Shown: positions 18,812-27,032 of the stretch, piece by piece
Numbering within the stretch: position 1 is the stretch's first letter
Layout of the letters: every line of letters starts with the position of its first letter
Assembly: GCF_001546115.1 (NCBI RefSeq)
Contig: NZ_KQ955208.1
Coordinates: forward strand, 1,567,005 to 1,631,004
Length of the DNA: 64,000 bases
Reading direction: 5' to 3'
Source of the DNA: Paracoccus aminovorans
Lineage (GTDB): Bacteria > Pseudomonadota > Alphaproteobacteria > Rhodobacterales > Rhodobacteraceae
The notes under the pieces: generated by a model
What the model saw: the letters and a program-made list of their open reading frames with translations, nothing else
Database searches by the model: none
What the model was told of the DNA's origin: nothing
Position numbers and translations under genes: made by a program

Positions 18812-19276
18812 CTACCAGTCGATGTAATCGCGGAATTCGCTCATGGCGAGCCGCCAGCTCGCCAGCGTCTCGTCGAAATTCTTGCGCCCGATGCCGTCGC
18901 CCGCAAGGCCAATGTCCATTTCCAGGAAGGCGTCGCCGCTATCCGACACCACGACTGTCGCAAACGGGTTCGACAGGTTCCACTGATTGGCCAGCTGCGG
19001 CGTCATCGGCGCCGGCAGGGTGAAGCCCGACACGAATTGCATCCGCTGGCACAGCGGCTGGCAGTCGTAGAAATAGACGTTGAAGCGAATGTCGTCGATC
19101 TGGCTTTCCAGCACCGGCAGCCCTTCCAGATCGGCGCCCCGGCTGACCGGCAGCCCGCTTTGCGCCATCAGCTCGCCGATCTGCTTGGGATCGCCCAGCA
19201 CCGGCGCGGAAAGCTCGGCCATGGCCGGAAAAACCGGAAGAAACGCCAGAATGGCGAGGGGAAACAGGGCACGCAT
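18812..19276 (-). CDS. Secreted YbjN domain protein
   Basis: 154 residues: a signal peptide (ALFPLAILAFLPVFPAMAE) and a YbjN-type domain with IDDIRFNVYFYDC, LCQRMQFVSGFTLP, NQWNLSNPFATVVVSD and FLEMDIGLAGDGIG. YbjN domains are thought to modulate protein stability or stress responses; the periplasmic versions are uncharacterised. I prefer the ATG at 19276 (GGAG six bases upstream) to the GTG just before it. Two Cys residues (YDCQPLC) could form a periplasmic disulfide. It sits between smc and the RidA gene, all minus strand. Confidence 0.8.
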   Translation of the reverse strand: MRALFPLAILAFLPVFPAMAELSAPVLGDPKQIGELMAQSGLPVSRGADLEGLPVLESQIDDIRFNVYFYDCQPLCQRMQFVSGFTLPAPMTPQLANQWNLSNPFATVVVSDSGDAFLEMDIGLAGDGIGRKNFDETLASWRLAMSEFRDYIDW

Positions 19277-19318
19277 CACGGACTCCGGGGAAGCTCAGCG
19301 CTGATAGCGCATCGCGCG

Positions 19319-22300
19319 TCAGGCGACCAGAGCCTCGGCGCGTTTCAGGTCCACGGAAACCAGCTGGCTGACGCCCTGTTCGACCATGGTGACGCCGAAC
19401 AGCCGGTCCATGCGCGCCATGGTCACGGCATGGTGGGTGATGACCAGGAAGCGCGTGTCGGTGCGCCGCGTCATCTCGTCCATCAGGTCGCAGAACCGGG
19501 TGACGTTGGCGTCGTCCAGGGGCGCGTCCACCTCGTCCAGCACGCAGATCGGCGCCGGATTGGCGAGGAAGACGGCAAAGATCAGCGCCAGCGCGGTCAG
19601 CGTCTGCTCGCCGCCCGAGAGCAGGCTGAGCGTGCTGAGTTTCTTGCCGGGAGGCTGGCACATGATCTCCAGCCCGGCCTCCAGCGGGTCGTCGGATTCG
19701 ACCAGCACCAGCCGCGCCTCGCCGCCGCCGAACAGATGCGTGAACAGCGTGGTGAAATTGGCGTTGACGGTATCGAAGGCCGAAAGCAGCCGCTCGCGCC
19801 CCTCGCGGTTCAGGCTGCCGATGCCCTGGCGCAGCTTGCGGATCGCCTCGGTCAGGTCGGTCTTTTCGGCGGCAAGCCGGTCGCGCTCGGTTTCCAGCTC
19901 GCGCTTGTCCTCGTCGGCGCGCAGGTTGACGGCGCCCAGGGCGTCGCGTTGCTGGCGCAGGCGGGCGATCTGCTCCTCCAGCGCCTCGGGAGCGATGTCC
20001 TCGACCTCGCCCAGCAGTTGCAGCAGCGATTGCGGCGTGGCCTCCAGTTCCTCGTGGATGCGCGCCTTGGCGGCGGATTCGGCCTCGGTCGCGGCCTCGG
20101 CGCGGGCCTCGCGCGCGGCGCGCGTCTCGCGCGCGTCCGAGGCGGTGCGCTCGGCGTCGCGCTCGGTCTCGGCGGCCAGGCGCAGCGCCTGGTCGGCGGC
20201 GGACAGCGCGGCGCGCGCACGGGCCAGCCGGGCGCTGGCCTGCGCCTCGGCCTCGGTCAGAACCGCGCGGCGCTCGGCCAGGATCTCGGGCTGGGCCTCG
20301 GCCGCTTCCAGCTCCTCGGCGGCGGCCTCGCGCCGGGCCGAGAGTTCGGCCGCACGGCTGCCGGCCTGGTCCAGCCGCAGGCGCCAGCCGGATTCCTCCT
20401 TGGCGATTTCCTGCTGGCGTTTCGTGCGGGCCTGGGCCTCGCGCCGCAACTCCTCCAGCGCGCCGCGCCGGGTCATGGTGGCGATGCGCGCCGCCTCGAC
20501 GCCGGTGCGGGCATATTCCACCGCCGCCGCCGCGGCGCCGCGGTCGGGCAGCTCGGCCAGCGCGCGCTCGGCCTCGGCCAGCCGCGTTCTCGCATCCGCG
20601 GCGTCGTCGCGGTGGCGCGCCAGTTCGGCCCGGGCCGATTCGGCGCGGCTTTGCGCCATGGACAGGTCGGATTCGGCCCGGGTCACGGCGCGCACGGCGT
20701 CGGACAAGCCGCGCTCGGCCTCGCGCCGGTCGTCGCGGGCACGTTTCTCGGCCTCGGTCGCGGCGACATGACGGTCGCGGGACGCCTGGTGTACGGCCTG
20801 TGTACGCGCGGCACGCTCCTGCGCCGCCTCGGCCTGGGCGGTCAGCTCGGCCAGCTGGTTGACCTTCTGCAGATGCAGCGTCGCGGCGGACGAGGCCTCG
20901 CCCGCCATCACCCGCAGCCCGTCCCAGCGGAACAGATCGCCCTCCCGCGTGACCAGCCGCTGCCCCGGCAGCAAGCCGGCCTGCAGCGCCGCGCCGGTCG
21001 CGGCATCGGCCACCAGCCCGACCTGCGACAGCCGCCGGGCCAGCGCGGCCGGGGCCTCGACATGCGCGGCCAGCGTATTCGGCATGGCTTCGTCATAGGG
21101 CGGCAGCGCGTGCCAGCCCGAGCCCTCGGTCGCCAGCCCGGCGCGCAGATCATCGCCCAGCGCCGCGCCAAAGGCCGCCTCATAGCCGCGCGCCACGCGC
21201 ACCAGATCCAGCACCGCGCCGCCGCCCTGGCCGCGCTCCACCAGCCGCTTCAGCGCCGCCATCTCGGCATTCAGCGCCGAGACCTCGCCTTCGGCCTCGG
21301 CCCGGGCGGCGCGGGCCTCGGCTTCCTCGGCCTCCAGCCCGGCGCGGGTTTCCTCGGCAGCGGCCAGCCGGTCCTCGGCCTGCTCGACGCGGTCGCGGGC
21401 GGCCTCCTGCGCCTCTTCGGCGGCCTCGCGCGCGGCCTCGGCCTCGGCGCCGGTGTCGGCGGCGCGGGCTACGGCGGCCTCGGCCTCGGCGGCGGCGCGG
21501 GTGGCACGGTCCAGCATCTGGCGCAGGTCATGGGCCAGCCGCTCGGCCGAATGGTGCCGCGCGGCCAGCCGGGCGGATTCGTCGGTCAGCTCGGCCAGCT
21601 TGGCCTCGACCTCGCGCAAGGCCTCGGCGGCCTCGTCGGCGGCTTCCGAGGCGATGGCCAGCCGGTCGTCATGCCCCTGCCCGGCCTTGTCGAGTTCGCG
21701 CTTTTCCCATTCCAGCCGGTCGACCACCTCGCCCGCGTCGCGGTTCAGCGCCGATTCCCGCTCGATGTCGCGGTCGAGCTGGGCGATGCGCGCCAGCAGG
21801 GTCTGGATCGCCTGGCTCGCGCGGGCCTCGGCCTCGTCCAGCGCCTCGCGCTCGATGGTGGCGCGGGACAGGATGGCGCTCGCGACCTGCTCTTCTTCGC
21901 GCAGGGGCGGCAGCTTCGCCTCGGCCTCTTCGCGGCCGGCGATGGCGCGGCGGGCCTGCGCCTCGGCCTCGCCCGCCGTCCGGATCGCCTCGCGCAGGGC
22001 CTCGGCCGTGGCCGCCTTGACCTGCTCGGCCTCGGCCCAGCGGCGATAGAGCAGCACCCCCTCGGCCCGGCGCAGGGCGGCGCCGATCTCGCGATAGCGC
22101 GCGGCGGCGCGGGCCTGGCGAGCGAGACTGGCGGCTTGGGTGGACAACTGGTCCAGCGTATCGTCGACGCGGGTCAGGTTGGCCTCGGCCGCATTCAGCT
22201 TCAGCTCCGCCTCGTGCCGGCGCTGGTAAAGGCCCGAGATCCCCGCCGCCTCTTCCAGAATCCGTCGGCGCGCCTTGGGCTTGGCGTTGATGAGTTCGGA

Positions 22301-22747
22301 AATCTGCCCTTGCCGCACCAGCGCCGGCGAATGCGCTCCGGTCGAGGCATCCGCGAACAGCATCTGCACGTCCCGCGCCCGCACCTCCTTGCCGTTGATG
22401 CGATAGGCCGAGCCGGCGTCGCGGGTGATGCGGCGGGTGATGTCCAGCGTGTCGGCATCGTTCATGCCGGCGGGGGCCAGCCGGTCGTGGTTGTCGATGG
22501 TCAGCGTGACCTCGGCATGGGCGCGGGCCGAGCGGCGCGCGGTGCCGGCAAAGATCACGTCCTCCATGCCCTCGCCGCGCATGGCGGTGGGGCGGTTCTC
22601 GCCCATGACCCAGCGCAGCGCCTCCAGCAGGTTCGACTTGCCGCAGCCGTTCGGGCCGACCACGCCGGTCAGGCCCTCGTGGATGACCAGGTCGGTCGGG
22701 TCCACGAAGCTCTTGAATCCGTTGAGGCGAAGGCGGTCAAAGCGCAA
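19319..22747 (-). CDS. smc: Chromosome segregation ATPase SMC
   Basis: 1142-residue structural maintenance of chromosomes ATPase, near the usual 1150. The N-terminal head has Walker A GPNGCGKSN (residues 31-39). Long Ala/Glu/Arg-rich coiled coils flank a hinge around residues 510-640 (GAVLDLVRVARGYEAAFGAA). The C-terminal head has signature LSGGEQTLTALAL and Walker B ICVLDEVDAPLDDAN. Translation appears to start at TTG 22747: the family begins with a residue stretch like MRFDRLRLNGFKSFVD, and no ATG fits. The expected partners scpA and scpB are not in the window. A perfect DnaA box lies about 95 bases upstream. Confidence 0.95.
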   Translation of the reverse strand: MRFDRLRLNGFKSFVDPTDLVIHEGLTGVVGPNGCGKSNLLEALRWVMGENRPTAMRGEGMEDVIFAGTARRSARAHAEVTLTIDNHDRLAPAGMNDADTLDITRRITRDAGSAYRINGKEVRARDVQMLFADASTGAHSPALVRQGQISELINAKPKARRRILEEAAGISGLYQRRHEAELKLNAAEANLTRVDDTLDQLSTQAASLARQARAAARYREIGAALRRAEGVLLYRRWAEAEQVKAATAEALREAIRTAGEAEAQARRAIAGREEAEAKLPPLREEEQVASAILSRATIEREALDEAEARASQAIQTLLARIAQLDRDIERESALNRDAGEVVDRLEWEKRELDKAGQGHDDRLAIASEAADEAAEALREVEAKLAELTDESARLAARHHSAERLAHDLRQMLDRATRAAAEAEAAVARAADTGAEAEAAREAAEEAQEAARDRVEQAEDRLAAAEETRAGLEAEEAEARAARAEAEGEVSALNAEMAALKRLVERGQGGGAVLDLVRVARGYEAAFGAALGDDLRAGLATEGSGWHALPPYDEAMPNTLAAHVEAPAALARRLSQVGLVADAATGAALQAGLLPGQRLVTREGDLFRWDGLRVMAGEASSAATLHLQKVNQLAELTAQAEAAQERAARTQAVHQASRDRHVAATEAEKRARDDRREAERGLSDAVRAVTRAESDLSMAQSRAESARAELARHRDDAADARTRLAEAERALAELPDRGAAAAAVEYARTGVEAARIATMTRRGALEELRREAQARTKRQQEIAKEESGWRLRLDQAGSRAAELSARREAAAEELEAAEAQPEILAERRAVLTEAEAQASARLARARAALSAADQALRLAAETERDAERTASDARETRAAREARAEAATEAESAAKARIHEELEATPQSLLQLLGEVEDIAPEALEEQIARLRQQRDALGAVNLRADEDKRELETERDRLAAEKTDLTEAIRKLRQGIGSLNREGRERLLSAFDTVNANFTTLFTHLFGGGEARLVLVESDDPLEAGLEIMCQPPGKKLSTLSLLSGGEQTLTALALIFAVFLANPAPICVLDEVDAPLDDANVTRFCDLMDEMTRRTDTRFLVITHHAVTMARMDRLFGVTMVEQGVSQLVSVDLKRAEALVA

Positions 22748-22841
22748 AAGCGGCCATCCGGCTGGGGCAGAATTGGGGAATTCTTGGCAATCGCACCCGC
22801 AAAGTCAACCGAAACCCCCAGATGTGGCGGGATCGGCCCGG

Positions 22842-22850
22842 TTATCCACA
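22842..22850 (+). promoter_or_regulatory. Perfect DnaA box TTATCCACA between smc and lrgA
   Basis: TTATCCACA matches the strongest DnaA box exactly. It lies in the 150-base divergent region between the smc start (22747) and the lrgA start (22898). A single box can occur by chance, although AT-rich 9-mers are uncommon in DNA of this composition. It could couple smc or lrgAB transcription to DnaA. Confidence 0.4.
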
Positions 22851-22897
22851 AGATTTAAGGGCTCAACACAAGACCAAGGCGGTGCTAACCTGCCGCC

Positions 22898-23251
22898 ATG
22901 ATCCCTGCGCTTGCCATCCTTCTGTCGTTCCAGCTTGTCGGTGAGGTCGCCACCCGCGGCCTGGGCCTGCCGCTGCCCGGGCCCGTCTTGGGGCTTCTGC
23001 TGCTGGTCGGCAGCTGTGCCCTGCGCCCGGCGCTGGCCGAGATGCTGCGCCCGGTCGTCACCGGCCTCTTGGCGAACCTGTCGCTGTTCTTCGTGCCGGC
23101 CGGGGTCGGCGTCATCGCGCATCTGGGCCAGTTCCGCGACGACGCGCTGGCCATCGTGCTGGCGCTGACCGTCTCGACGGCGCTGGCCATCGCCGTGGGC
23201 GCGCTGGTCTTTGCCGCCGTGGTGCGCTGGCGGGGCGGGGCCGAGGAATGA
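22898..23251 (+). CDS. CidA/LrgA family holin-like membrane protein
   Basis: 117-residue membrane protein with about four hydrophobic segments. The family motif RGLGLPLPGPVLGLLLLVGSC appears near the N-terminus, and FFVPAGVGVIAHLG in the third segment is diagnostic for CidA/LrgA. In other bacteria the LrgA/LrgB pair modulates murein hydrolase export or pyruvate/glycolate movement across the inner membrane. It overlaps lrgB by four bases (ATGA). Confidence 0.88.
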   Translation: MIPALAILLSFQLVGEVATRGLGLPLPGPVLGLLLLVGSCALRPALAEMLRPVVTGLLANLSLFFVPAGVGVIAHLGQFRDDALAIVLALTVSTALAIAVGALVFAAVVRWRGGAEE

Positions 23252-23964
23252 CCGACGCCGCGCTGATCTGGAGCTATCTCTCGCAAGAGCCGCTGTTGTG
23301 GCTGACCGCGACGCTGATCGCCTATTTCCTGGGCGACAGCTTCTTTCGCCGCATGAACCGGCAAAGCTGGGCCAATCCGGTGCTGGTCGCGGTGATCCTG
23401 CTGTCCTTGGTGCTGTGGCTGACCGGGACCGGCTACCAGACCTATTTCGAGGGCGCGCAATTCGTGCATTTCATGCTGGGCCCGGCCACGGTCGCGCTGG
23501 GGATGCCGCTTTACGACAACCTGCGCCGGGTGCGCAAAGCCCTGGCTCCGCTGGTCGCGGCGCTGGTCGCCGGCTCGGTGACGGCGGTGGTCTCGGTGCT
23601 GGCGATCGGCAAGGCCTTCGGGCTGAACGAGGTGATGCTGGCCAGCCTCGCGCCGAAATCGACCACCGCCCCGGTCGCCATCGGCATCGCCGAGGGGCTG
23701 GGGGGCGAGCCGACGATCACCGCCGTGCTGGTGCTGCTGACCGGGATCTTCGGCGCGATCATCGCCACGCCGCTCTTGAACGCGCTGGGGATCCGGGACT
23801 GGCGCGCGCGCGGCTTTTCGCTGGGCGTGGCCGCGCATGGCATCGGCACCGCCCGCGCCTTCCAGGTGAACGAGACCGCAGGTGCCTTCGCCGGCATCGG
23901 CATGGGGCTGAACGCGGTGCTGACCTCGATCATCGCACCGCTGGCGCTGCACCTGTTCCAATAA
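23248..23964 (+). CDS. LrgB family membrane protein
   Basis: 238-residue integral membrane protein, the usual partner of LrgA. Motifs are FAHFMLGPATVALGMPLY-like (here VHFMLGPATVALGMPLYDN), LAPKSTTAPVAIGIAEGLGG and AHGIGTARAFQVNETAGAFAGI, all conserved in LrgB. Translation is coupled to lrgA. The stop is followed within 10 bases by a strong hairpin oriented mainly for the convergent gene. The physiological role (autolysis control versus small-acid transport) cannot be decided from sequence. Confidence 0.9.
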   Translation: MTDAALIWSYLSQEPLLWLTATLIAYFLGDSFFRRMNRQSWANPVLVAVILLSLVLWLTGTGYQTYFEGAQFVHFMLGPATVALGMPLYDNLRRVRKALAPLVAALVAGSVTAVVSVLAIGKAFGLNEVMLASLAPKSTTAPVAIGIAEGLGGEPTITAVLVLLTGIFGAIIATPLLNALGIRDWRARGFSLGVAAHGIGTARAFQVNETAGAFAGIGMGLNAVLTSIIAPLALHLFQ

Positions 23965-23968
23965 GAAA

Positions 23969-23988
23969 GGCCGCCCCGAAGGACGGCC
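23969..23988 (-). terminator. Intrinsic terminator shared by lrgB and the convergent DUF6280 gene
   Basis: Arms GGCCGCCC and GGACGGCC (one mismatch) around CGAA. Read on the minus strand it is a C(UUCG)G tetraloop hairpin followed by TTTCTTAT, so it mainly serves the minus-strand gene. On the plus strand the following run is GGAAAGG and would be weak. Confidence 0.7.
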
Positions 23989-24012
23989 GGAAAGGCGCGG
24001 TTGCGAGGGGGC

Positions 24013-24333
24013 TCAGGCCGCTTCGGCTTCCTCGGCGGCGTGGCGACGCTCGCTTTCCTCGCGCGACAGCGCGACCGAGGTGCGCACGCCCTTGGCGACG
24101 AATTCCATCAGGCCCTTCACCACCCGCTCGTTCGGGTCGATGCCGGCGCAGGACAGCACCTCGCGCCCATCGCGCGAGCGCGCCCAGCGGGCGATCTGGT
24201 CGGGGCCGTTGCCATATTTCTTGTCATCCGCGATCGCGTCGTCGAGCGCAGCCAGCACCACGGCCGCAAACAGCTTGCGGGCACGCTGACCTTGTTCGAA
24301 ATTGAAAGCCGAGCCATCCACGAAATCGCGCAT
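24013..24333 (-). CDS. Small conserved protein, DUF6280-like, function unknown
   Basis: 106-residue, soluble, charged protein beginning MRDFVDGSAFNFEQGQRARKL. It contains FAAVVLAALDDAIADDKKYG and GREVLSCAGIDPNERVV. I recognise it as a protein strongly conserved across Rhodobacterales (DUF6280, from memory); no catalytic motif is obvious. A single Cys (LSCAG) is embedded in the conserved block. AGGA precedes the ATG by 8 bases. The C-terminus is a short Ala/Glu helix. It has a good terminator and stands as a single gene. Confidence 0.75.
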   Translation of the reverse strand: MRDFVDGSAFNFEQGQRARKLFAAVVLAALDDAIADDKKYGNGPDQIARWARSRDGREVLSCAGIDPNERVVKGLMEFVAKGVRTSVALSREESERRHAAEEAEAA

Positions 24334-24682
24334 ATTCGTTATCCTGTTGTTCTTTTATTGCCTTGCAGCCTGGCCTTATTGCCAAACTCGCTGCACCTCT
24401 TGCCTCGTTAGGCGGCAGGGGCCGGCTTAGCCGATCCGTGCCGTGATTCGGTATGCCCTGCGCCGCATGACCGCCATGCACCAGATGCAAGCCCCGGCGG
24501 ATTAGCCTCAATAACCGCGAAAAGCAACGATCTTGCGACAGTTGGACACCCCCTGCCGCCCTTGACAACGCCGTAAAGGCGTTTCGGTTGCCTTGGGACA
24601 CGGCAATGGATATAGGTCCCCGCAAAGGCGGTTCAACCCCGTGACCCGCCAATGATTCCTCAATATTTCCAAGGTAATCCGA
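24334..24682. other. 349-base divergent intergenic region before efp
   Basis: No gene was seen. It must hold the promoters of the DUF6280-like gene (minus) and efp (plus). It contains a perfect 6-bp inverted repeat, AACGCC-GTAAA-GGCGTT at 24568-24584, just upstream of the candidate efp promoter. It is less GC-rich than neighbouring coding sequence. Confidence 0.6.
24588..24616 (+). promoter_or_regulatory. Candidate sigma-70 promoter for efp
   Basis: TTGCCT, a 17-base spacer, then TATAGG, ending 66 bases before the efp start. The hexamers are imperfect, so this is tentative. Confidence 0.4.
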
Positions 24683-25246
24683 ATGGCCAAGATCAATGGC
24701 AACGAAATCAAGCCGGGTGTCGTCCTGGAACATGACGGCGGGCTCTGGGCCGCGGTCAAGGTCAGCCACGTCAAGCCCGGCAAGGGCGGCGCCTTCGCCC
24801 AGGTCGAGCTGAAGAACCTGCGCGATGGCCGCAAGCTGAACGAACGCTTCCGCTCGGAGGACAAGGTCGAGCAGGTCCATCTGGAGTTCAAGGACCAGCA
24901 ATTCCTTTACGAAACAGACGGCAAGCTGGTCTTCATGGACAGCGAGACCTTCGAGCAGACCGAGCTGGACGCCGACCTGCTGGGCGACCGCCGCCCCTTC
25001 CTGCAGGACGGCATGATGGCCGCCGTGGAATATTACGGCGACGAGGCGCTGTCGGTGCGCATTCCGCAGAAAGTGATCTGCAAGGTCGCCGAGACCGAGC
25101 CGGTGCTGAACGGCCAGACCGCCGCGAAAAGCTTCAAGCCGGCGATCCTGGACAATGGCGTGCGGGTGATGATCCCGCCCTTCGTCGGCGTGGACGAGGC
25201 CATCGTCATCAATACCGAACTGTTCGAATATTCCGAGCGCGCCTGA
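24683..25246 (+). CDS. efp: Translation elongation factor P
   Basis: 187-residue EF-P, which rescues ribosomes stalled at polyproline. The modification loop VKPGKGGAF places Lys34 at the site lysylated by EpmA in gammaproteobacteria. Three beta-barrel domains follow the standard order: KOW-like ([19 protein letters not shown]), the central OB domain and the C-terminal OB domain ([27 protein letters not shown]). Length is standard. It is monocistronic or followed loosely by a small acetyltransferase after a hairpin. Confidence 0.96.
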   Translation: MAKINGNEIKPGVVLEHDGGLWAAVKVSHVKPGKGGAFAQVELKNLRDGRKLNERFRSEDKVEQVHLEFKDQQFLYETDGKLVFMDSETFEQTELDADLLGDRRPFLQDGMMAAVEYYGDEALSVRIPQKVICKVAETEPVLNGQTAAKSFKPAILDNGVRVMIPPFVGVDEAIVINTELFEYSERA

Positions 25247-25256
25247 GTGCCGCCGC

Positions 25257-25295
25257 GGGCCGGGGTCCGATGGCGCAACGTCACGGATCCGGCCC
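25257..25295 (+). terminator. Imperfect hairpin after efp, possible terminator
   Basis: Arms GGGCCGGGGTCCG and CGGATCCGGCCC with one bulge and a 14-base loop, followed by GGCTTT. It is 11 bases after the efp stop. The T-run is short, so termination efficiency is uncertain. Confidence 0.4.
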
Positions 25296-25339
25296 GGCTT
25301 TCATGCGTTACCTCCGCCGCATCAACACGGAGCAATCGC

Positions 25340-25645
25340 ATGAGCCAACCCACCATCCCCGTCGCCCATGAGGACTATGGCAGTTCCGGCCGCTATGTCG
25401 TCAGCCTGCCCGGCGTCTCGGGCGAGGCAGAGCTAACCTGGCGCAACGGCGGCCCGGGCATCATCGTCGCCGACCACACCTATGCCCCCGACGCCATGCG
25501 CGGCACCGGCGTCGCCGCCGCCATGGTGCGCCGGCTGATTGCCGATGCCCGCGCACGCGGCGTCATGATCGTGCCGGCCTGCAGCTATGTCCGCGCCCAG
25601 TTCGAGCGCCATCCCGAGTGGTCCGACCTGCTGGGCGACGGCTGA
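25340..25645 (+). CDS. Small GNAT-like N-acetyltransferase (YjdJ/PF14542 type)
   Basis: 101-residue compact acetyltransferase-like protein. The acetyl-CoA loop region reads APDAMRGTGVAAAMVRRLIADARARG, followed by VPACSYVRAQFERHPEWSDLL, the signature of the short PF14542 family. I began at the ATG at 25340; a longer in-frame start overlaps the efp hairpin and encodes unlikely sequence. The substrate is unknown. Confidence 0.82.
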   Translation: MSQPTIPVAHEDYGSSGRYVVSLPGVSGEAELTWRNGGPGIIVADHTYAPDAMRGTGVAAAMVRRLIADARARGVMIVPACSYVRAQFERHPEWSDLLGDG

Positions 25646-25719
25646 CGGAATTCCCGCTCCGGCCATGTTAGCGCCAACCATCATGACGATTTTGATATGC
25701 AGATCTTCTTTCAGAATAT

Positions 25720-25748
25720 TTGACGGACATATCGGGCAGGACTAGCCT
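25720..25748 (+). promoter_or_regulatory. Candidate sigma-70 promoter for the sugar operon
   Basis: TTGACG, 17-base spacer, TAGCCT, giving a leader of about 155 bases before chvE. The same two hexamers with the same spacing occur before the acid phosphatase gene (54066). GATATG (25693) and CATATC (25728) form a spaced inverted repeat across the -35 and could be an operator. Confidence 0.45.
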
Positions 25749-25909
25749 CGCGTTCAGGCCGGCGGTCCATGACCGTTGCGGCGCCGAATGTCCGGGCCCG
25801 CCCGCATTCGCGTCCCGCGCCGACACAAGGGAAGGCTCCGGCCGGACAGGACCGTGGAGGCGGCCACCGGCACGGCGCGCAATCGACAGGGAATCGATAG
25901 GGAGGAGTC

Positions 25910-26974
25910 ATGCTGAATCTCAGGAAACTCGCCGGGGCGCTGGCCTCGGTCGCGGTGCTGTCTCTGCCGGGGCTGGCCGCGGCCGAAGGCATGGTCGGGA
26001 TCTCGATGCCGACCAAGACCTCGGCGCGCTGGATCGACGACGGCAACAACATGGTCAAGCAGTTCCAGGAAGCCGGCTACCAGACCGACCTGCAATATGC
26101 CGATGACGACATCCCGAACCAGCTGTCGCAGATCGAGAACATGATCACCAAGGGCGTGAACGTGCTGGTGATCGCCGCCATCGACGGCACCACGCTGTCG
26201 AATGCGCTTGCCAATGCGAAGGCCGCCGACATCAAGGTCATCGCCTATGACCGGCTGATCCGCGACACGCCGGACATCGACTATTACGCCACTTTCGACA
26301 ACTTCAAGGTCGGCGTCGAGCAGGCCAATACGCTGGTCGAGGGGCTGAAGGCCAATTTCCCTGACGTGAAGCCCTGGAACGTCGAGCTATTCGGCGGCTC
26401 GCCCGACGACAACAACGCCTTCTTCTTCTACGATGGCGCCATGTCGGTGATCCAGCCGCTGATCGACGACGGCTCGATCGTGATCCCCTCGGGGCAGATG
26501 GGCATGGACAAGGTCGGCACGCTGCGCTGGGACCCGGCCACCGCCCAGTCGCGCATGGACAACATCCTGTCGGCCAACTACACCGACAAGCATGTGAACG
26601 GGGTGCTCTCGCCCTATGACGGGCTGTCCATCGGCATCCTGTCCTCGCTGAAGGGCGTCGGCTACGGCTCGGGCGACATGAAGATGCCCATCGTCACCGG
26701 CCAGGACGCCGAGCTGCAATCGGTCAAGTCGATCCAGGCGGGCGAGCAGTATTCGACCATCTTCAAGGACACCCGCGAGCTGGCGAAAGTCACCGTCGGC
26801 ATGGTCGACGCCATGATCAAGGGCGAGGAACCGCAGGTCAACGACACCAAGACCTATGACAACGGCGTCAAGGTCGTGCCCTCGTTCCTGCTGGAGCCGG
26901 TCGCCGTCACCGCGAAGAACCTGCAAGAGGTCCTGGTCGGCTCGGGCTACTATACCGAAGACCAGCTCAAGTGA
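25910..26974 (+). CDS. chvE: Periplasmic sugar-binding protein, ChvE type
   Basis: 354-residue periplasmic ligand-binding protein of the ribose/galactose family, closest in appearance to ChvE, which binds galactose, glucose, arabinose and related sugars in Agrobacterium. The signal peptide ends near GLAAAEG. ChvE-like features include [58 protein letters not shown] and the hinge-side TGQDAEL. AGGGAGGAG lies before the ATG. It is the first gene of a transport and catabolism operon; a strong hairpin follows, probably keeping the binding protein more abundant than the ATPase and permease. Confidence 0.92.
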   Translation: MLNLRKLAGALASVAVLSLPGLAAAEGMVGISMPTKTSARWIDDGNNMVKQFQEAGYQTDLQYADDDIPNQLSQIENMITKGVNVLVIAAIDGTTLSNALANAKAADIKVIAYDRLIRDTPDIDYYATFDNFKVGVEQANTLVEGLKANFPDVKPWNVELFGGSPDDNNAFFFYDGAMSVIQPLIDDGSIVIPSGQMGMDKVGTLRWDPATAQSRMDNILSANYTDKHVNGVLSPYDGLSIGILSSLKGVGYGSGDMKMPIVTGQDAELQSVKSIQAGEQYSTIFKDTRELAKVTVGMVDAMIKGEEPQVNDTKTYDNGVKVVPSFLLEPVAVTAKNLQEVLVGSGYYTEDQLK

Positions 26975-26981
26975 TCCTGGC

Positions 26982-27010
26982 GCGCGCCGCCGGCCCGACC
27001 GGCGGCGCGC
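26982..27010 (+). terminator. Intercistronic hairpin between chvE and the ATPase gene
   Basis: Perfect 12-bp arms GCGCGCCGCCGG and CCGGCGGCGCGC with loop CCCGA, starting 8 bases after the chvE stop. There is no T-run, so it is more likely a partial attenuator or mRNA 3' stabiliser than a full terminator. Confidence 0.7.
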
Positions 27011-27032
27011 TTCCTAAGAAGGGGGGACCGGG

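Noticed and set aside
18440..22858. A 1472-codon open frame on the plus strand across the smc region
   Set aside because: It is an exact antisense shadow of smc. The translation is Arg/Gln/Gly-rich low complexity, typical of GC-rich shadows.
24334..24682. A small RNA or riboswitch in the efp leader
   Set aside because: Only a short 6-bp inverted repeat was seen, with no conserved aptamer pattern or terminator pairing.
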